Program-made: the position numbers and the translations under genes
The notes under the pieces: model-generated
What the model was told of the DNA's origin: nothing
Database searches by the model: none
What the model saw: only the letters and a program-made list of their open reading frames with translations
Assembly (NCBI GenBank): GCA_002794735.1
Contig: NBAZ01000017.1
Coordinates: 372,001 to 436,000 of the forward strand
Origin: Pyrrhoderma lamaoense
Taxonomy: Eukaryota > Basidiomycota > Agaricomycetes > Hymenochaetales > Hymenochaetaceae
Reading direction: 5' to 3'
Length of the DNA: 64,000 nucleotides
Shown here: piece by piece, positions 59,471 to 64,000 of the stretch
Position numbering within the stretch: position 1 is the first letter of the stretch
Layout of the letters: each line of letters starts with the position of its first letter

Positions 59471-62400
59471 CTATTTTGAAGTAACTTTCGCCCTCCTCCT
59501 TCTATTCTCCTCCGCACCTTCATTCTCCTTATCAGCATACAATGCCGATGTACTCCTCTGACCCGTCCTCTCCACAATACTCGTCCCATCTCTAAACCTA
59601 GTCCTAAACAACACATTTGCATTCGTAAACAGACCTTCTTTCAGAGAGACTACAATGAACTGCGATCCTTTGAACCGGGTACGGAATAGATGTCCAATAT
59701 GTTGTGTATGACTCAGATCTAGAGCAGCGTCGATTTCGTCAAGAATATACATAGGGGCGGGTTTGAATTGGAGGAGAGACATAATAAGAGAGAGAGCGAT
59801 GAGTGACCGCTGACCACCACTGAGTTCTGTAAGACTTTGTTTCCAGACAGATCCCAGCCGGACCTTGACTTCAAGACCTTGCGTAAGGTCCATTCCCTCA
59901 GGTGGTTGCAATTTTGCAAAGTTCCCTGGGAGGAGCTCAGCGAAGATCTCGCCGAAATCTCTATATTAGAGAGCATACATTAGCATAATCTGACGAGTTA
60001 TAGATGTTTGAAGGATTTAACGCACCCATTGACTTTTTCCCAAGTCTTTTGCAAAGCATCCCGCTTGTATCGATCAAGCTCTGCAATTGTCTCTTCAATT
60101 TTTTCCTTGTCCTTTAGAACAGTAGACATCATTTTCTTAAGCGATGCCTCACGCTTCTCAACACTATTAGAGAAAATGGCAAGTGAATAACCACAGAAAT
60201 CGATTAGAAGCAGATTCAAGTTGAAACGAACCTTTCAAGTGTATGGGGTGCTTTCGCGTTGACTTTTTTCTTCATGCCTTTTTGCTGCTCTTCAAGTTCA
60301 CGAGCTTTCTCTTTCAAACGGCTCATATCATTTGCAGCAAAGTCATACGCCGTTCCAGGCTTTCCAAAGAACCTTTTTTATCATTGTTAGTACATCCAAT
60401 TCATTATTCACATCTCCAGACGAAAAGAGGAAGAGAACTCACTTGTTTTCTTCAGCTATCCAATCATACATCTTCTCGAGATTAGTAACAAAATTCACTG
60501 CAGTAGTCTTGTCTCTCGAGAGTGCTTGCAAATCGTGTTCAATCTTCTTGAGCTGTAACTCCGCGTCGCTGATGGCTTGCTTTTTGTCTTTGATTGTACC
60601 TTCAAGTTCCTTCAACTCATTATCAAAGCGAGTGAGGGTTGCACGCTCTTCTTGGAGCTTCTGGTATGCTTCACTGTATGCAGACTATATACGACGGTTA
60701 ACATCTTGCTTGTAAGAGTATAGAAAACAATCATACTTCTTTCTTTCCAAGCTCCTTTAACAGCTTTTCTAGTTCTTTGTGTAAGCTAGCAAGACCCGCC
60801 TTTGCTTGCTCTACAGCAGTGTTCGCGGCTTCAATATCGCCCTCTGTCTGCTCTGAGAGTTGCAAGTGTGAGCAAGCAGCGATATATTAGTCAGAGATTG
60901 TAATTTACCAAGTTCAAGAGTAACAGTCTGCAGTTCTTTCTGTTCCATCTTGACTTGAACAGATTGTTTCTGTAGAGTTTTCTTCAAGGATGATATCTCG
61001 GCCTACCACTGAATTTGTACTGTTTCTCAATATCCCCGAGTACAGAAGTTACTCACCTTCAACTCGTTTATTTTCCCTTCTTTATTATCCTTGAACTCTG
61101 CCATGTCCTTTTCTAGCTTGGAGCATTCGGCTTTGGCTTCAGCTTGCCTAGCTTTCGCTGCTTTCACAGCTTCTTCGAGTTCGCCAATAGTCTTCTTGAG
61201 AGCTTCAATATCTGCTTCAACCTAGTAAGAAAAGGCAAGTTAAACTTTAAACAGAGCCCGTTGGAATAGAAACGGTGATCCTTACTCGAGCAGCATTACT
61301 TCCTTCAACTTGATCTTCTAACAGCGACTTTTCATGGACCATGAGTTCGAGTTCACTTGCCATCTTCTTCCATTGCTCACGACTGGCTCTACTCCTCTCA
61401 GTCTCTGATTCCAATGCATCCAAGTGTTTTTGAGCTTCCCGGAGCTTTTGCTCAAGTTGAAGTACCTCCTGGGCTTTAACGAGGATACCACTGCTGTTCG
61501 GTGCAGAACCTCCACTAAGTGTTCCGGATGGATCATATACATCTCCATCTAAAGTCACGGAACGAACACCTCCAACTTCCTTAGAGAAAGTTACAAGCTT
61601 AGCAGACTCCGCATCATCGCAAATGAGTGTGTCACCAAACACGTAGGCCATGGCATTTGATACTTCGTCGGATAACCAACGAGGGAGAGCGCGAGGCGCA
61701 CTTTACCAGGGGCTAGACGTGTTGCCGCTTGTAATTTCTAGAGGCGGAAACTATCAGATTTAGCTATTACAAACTAATTGTAGGGACATACTTGAGCAGA
61801 CATCTTGAAAGCATTGATTTTGTTCAATGGAATGATAGTCACACGCTTCTTTAGCCGACCGTTTTGTAGGAGGTCTTTTCCAACCTTTTCGTCTTGCACA
61901 ACAACATTATAGAGCTTCCCACCAGCAGTTATCTCAAGCGCTGTGGACTTGTTGTAGTCCGAAGGATCAAGCGAGATGAGCGAGGCAACCAAGCCTTTGA
62001 CTTTTGAGCAGTCAAAGTTCGGAGTCGGAGATGAGTAGCTAAAATCAAGAGATGACAAACGTTGACGCGCTGCGTCCCGCTCCTGTCATAGCTGTAAGTT
62101 CATTGTTTGTAGAAGTGATCAGGAATCTACCTACCTCAGTCAATTGTCGGACTGCGGCTTTAGCAGACCGTAAAGCCATTTCATTCTGTGACTCCTTCTC
62201 CGTAGACCATCCACTAGATTCAACTTTCTTCTTCAGCCTTTCCACTTCCACTTCCTTCTCCTTCAACTTTCTCTTCCCTTCTCCAGCTTCCTTCTCAACT
62301 TCTTTCCACCGTTTCTCAAGAACTTTCAACTCCTTCTGGGACATATTAAGCTTCAGCCGGCTCTGTTCTTCTTCACCAGCAGCATGTGCCTGACGAGCTT

Positions 62401-63787
62401 TGGCATCTGCCAATTGTCCCATGTATCCACCACCAGTTGTACTGGACGAAGACAGGCCAGTAAGCAGGTTTTGGAGTAGTTCTTCTTTTGCGCTCAATGA
62501 GCCTTGTGTCCCCTCAAAGGTCTCTTTTGCTTTGTTATACGATTTCGTCCGCTCTTCTACGCAAGACCGTTTTTCAGCAAGTGATTCATCAAGCTAGTCC
62601 ATGAAGTCAAGATGTAAGTGTCTATATTCAGAGTCTTCAACGGAAAAATGAATACCTGTTTCGATTCTTCGACAAGGGAAACAACTTTCTTCTCTTCCTC
62701 CTCGATAGTCGCCTTTTTGATATCAGACTGAGTCTTCATCTTGACTAACACTTTCTCTAACTCAGCAACCTCTTCTTCCTTTTTCTTGAACTTCCCTCCC
62801 TTTCTCATCTCATCTTCTCGTTTGGCCTTAACCTCGTCGCAATATGCTTCAGCAGTTTCACATTCCGTGATAAATCGACCCTTATCTTTCTTCAATTGAT
62901 GAAGGTCCTTTTCTCTCTTCGCAAGTTCAGCCTCTTTGCGTGCAACACGCTCTCGGCCCTCAGTCCACTCCCATGCTCGCAACAATCTCCCGATACGTTC
63001 AAGCTCAGAGCACGTCTTTTGCCATAGCAAGTAAGCACGCTTTTCAGCTCGGAGAGTATCTAGTTTAGGTATAATTTCTTCAGCGAGGAGATTTGCGATT
63101 TCATCTACACGCTTTTCCTTCTTTCCCATTGTCTTCTTTGCCTTGTCTTTACGTTCCTCAAACATGCGCGTACCTGCAGCTTCCTCGACCATACCAAGAA
63201 TCTCTTGTGGGCGCATGTTAAGCACCTTCGTGATCCTCCCTTGCATGATAAGAAAGTTTGGGTTGTTGATATTCAGTTGCACGCCTTGGAAAAGTGTCTG
63301 GATGATATGTTGTTGAGATTTATGTCCATTAAGTAGATACTTTGAGTTGTTTGGTAGAGATATCTGTCTGGTAACTGTGATTTGTTTACAGTTCTCAAGA
63401 CCAACGGGGCTTTTGTCTCGGTCTGAATTGTCAAAGACGATGGTAACGCTAGCCTTCGTGATACCAGCTTGTCCTCGCTTGTAAATGAGATCTTGTTGGT
63501 TTTGGGCACGCATCTGGCACCGATATGAGTTACTTTTTTCTTCAGTCAGTTAGAGTATAAGCTCACGGAAGTCATGTTCGTAATGCCCAACACGAAACAT
63601 ATTGCATCAAGAATATTCGATTTGCCAGATCCATTGAGCCCCGTAATAGCGTTGAATGATGGGTCCCAACCCGTGATTTGCGTCCTGACTGGGTACGACT
63701 TGAAACCTGTCGTTTCTCAGTGTAGCTACACGTCATACAAGCCTCAGATGCTTACTGACCTTCGAGCACTAGCTCCTCGATGCGCAT
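59471..63787 (-). CDS. SMC2: SMC2, condensin ATPase subunit
   Basis: The start is the ATG at 63787 ([10 protein letters not shown]), joined to [20 protein letters not shown] and the Walker A motif GLNGSGKSN. The N-terminal head has NLQD-type sequence [20 protein letters not shown] and [20 protein letters not shown], then [16 protein letters not shown]. Long coiled coils rich in Glu and Lys flank a hinge ([20 protein letters not shown] through [20 protein letters not shown], and [13 protein letters not shown]). The C-terminal head has [20 protein letters not shown] (signature) and [20 protein letters not shown] (Walker B), with TAG at 59471. Family role: with SMC4 it forms the ATPase core of condensin, which compacts mitotic chromosomes. 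At least nine short introns. One base is lost at 61670-61671; read across, [17 protein letters not shown] is restored. Confidence 0.97.
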
Positions 63788-64000
63788 GTTGTGGTTCAAG
63801 TTCGCGTCGGAGACGCGTTGTGTAACTGTGACTATGATATGCCAAACGCGTGTATTATGTCATACTACTTACTTGGGTTTGGACACTGAGATTAATGCTC
63901 TTTACCAATTTTTACATAGATCATAAACACGGTACTGAAGTGAACTTAGAACTAAAGTATGAGATAAGCTTGAAAACAACAACTTGAACAAGGCTACATA
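63788..64000. promoter_or_regulatory. SMC2 upstream region
   Basis: 213 bases of AT-rich sequence up to the window edge. No motif can be named with confidence. Confidence 0.4.

Noticed and set aside
1..64000. CRISPR arrays, bacterial operons, insertion sequences
   Set aside because: No spaced direct repeats, no transposase motifs, and intron-rich eukaryotic genes throughout.

Overview
The window is nuclear DNA of a filamentous fungus, most likely an agaricomycete basidiomycete. Genes are dense with many introns of about 50-70 bases. The WSC-domain copper radical oxidase, the Zn2Cys6 regulators ending CPNG, the GT69 mannosyltransferase and the KRE6-type glucan enzyme all fit that group. I could not place it to genus.

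Layout, left to right: 3' part of a SAC3/GANP-type mRNA export gene (+); a minus-strand cluster of OMA1-like mitochondrial M48 metallopeptidases (an exon relic and two full copies, 4.6-9.2 kb); KSH1 (+); a Zn2Cys6 regulator (-); a four-WSC copper radical oxidase (+); a KRE6/SKN1-type GH16 gene (-); a gene-poor 5 kb stretch; a GT2 polysaccharide-synthase-like gene (+); a WDR48/UAF1 homologue (+); a GT69 alpha-mannosyltransferase (+); an unrecognised gene (-); a third full OMA1-like copy followed by a second Zn2Cys6 regulator (-); an unrecognised single-pass membrane protein (+); SEC13 (-) divergent from MEF1 (+); a small membrane protein (-); SMC2 (-).

Two things stand out. First, an OMA1-like peptidase and a Zn2Cys6 regulator occur twice in the same order and orientation about 35 kb apart, with extra tandem peptidase copies at the first site. 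All three full peptidase copies keep HEIAH and ELEAD, and in all three an intron splits the codon of the catalytic glutamate. Most fungi are expected to carry a single OMA1, so this is a local expansion linked to a regulator.

Second, more than twenty single-base losses interrupt otherwise well conserved reading frames, nearly all in short runs of C or G, and no gains were seen. Essential genes such as SMC2 and MEF1 are affected. The simplest reading is deletion-type sequence error, so gene models here should be read across these points and the genes should not be called pseudogenes. Spans below are given in that sense. Cell wall and surface genes (GH16, GT2, GT69, WSC oxidase) are frequent, but I see no evidence that they form a regulated cluster.
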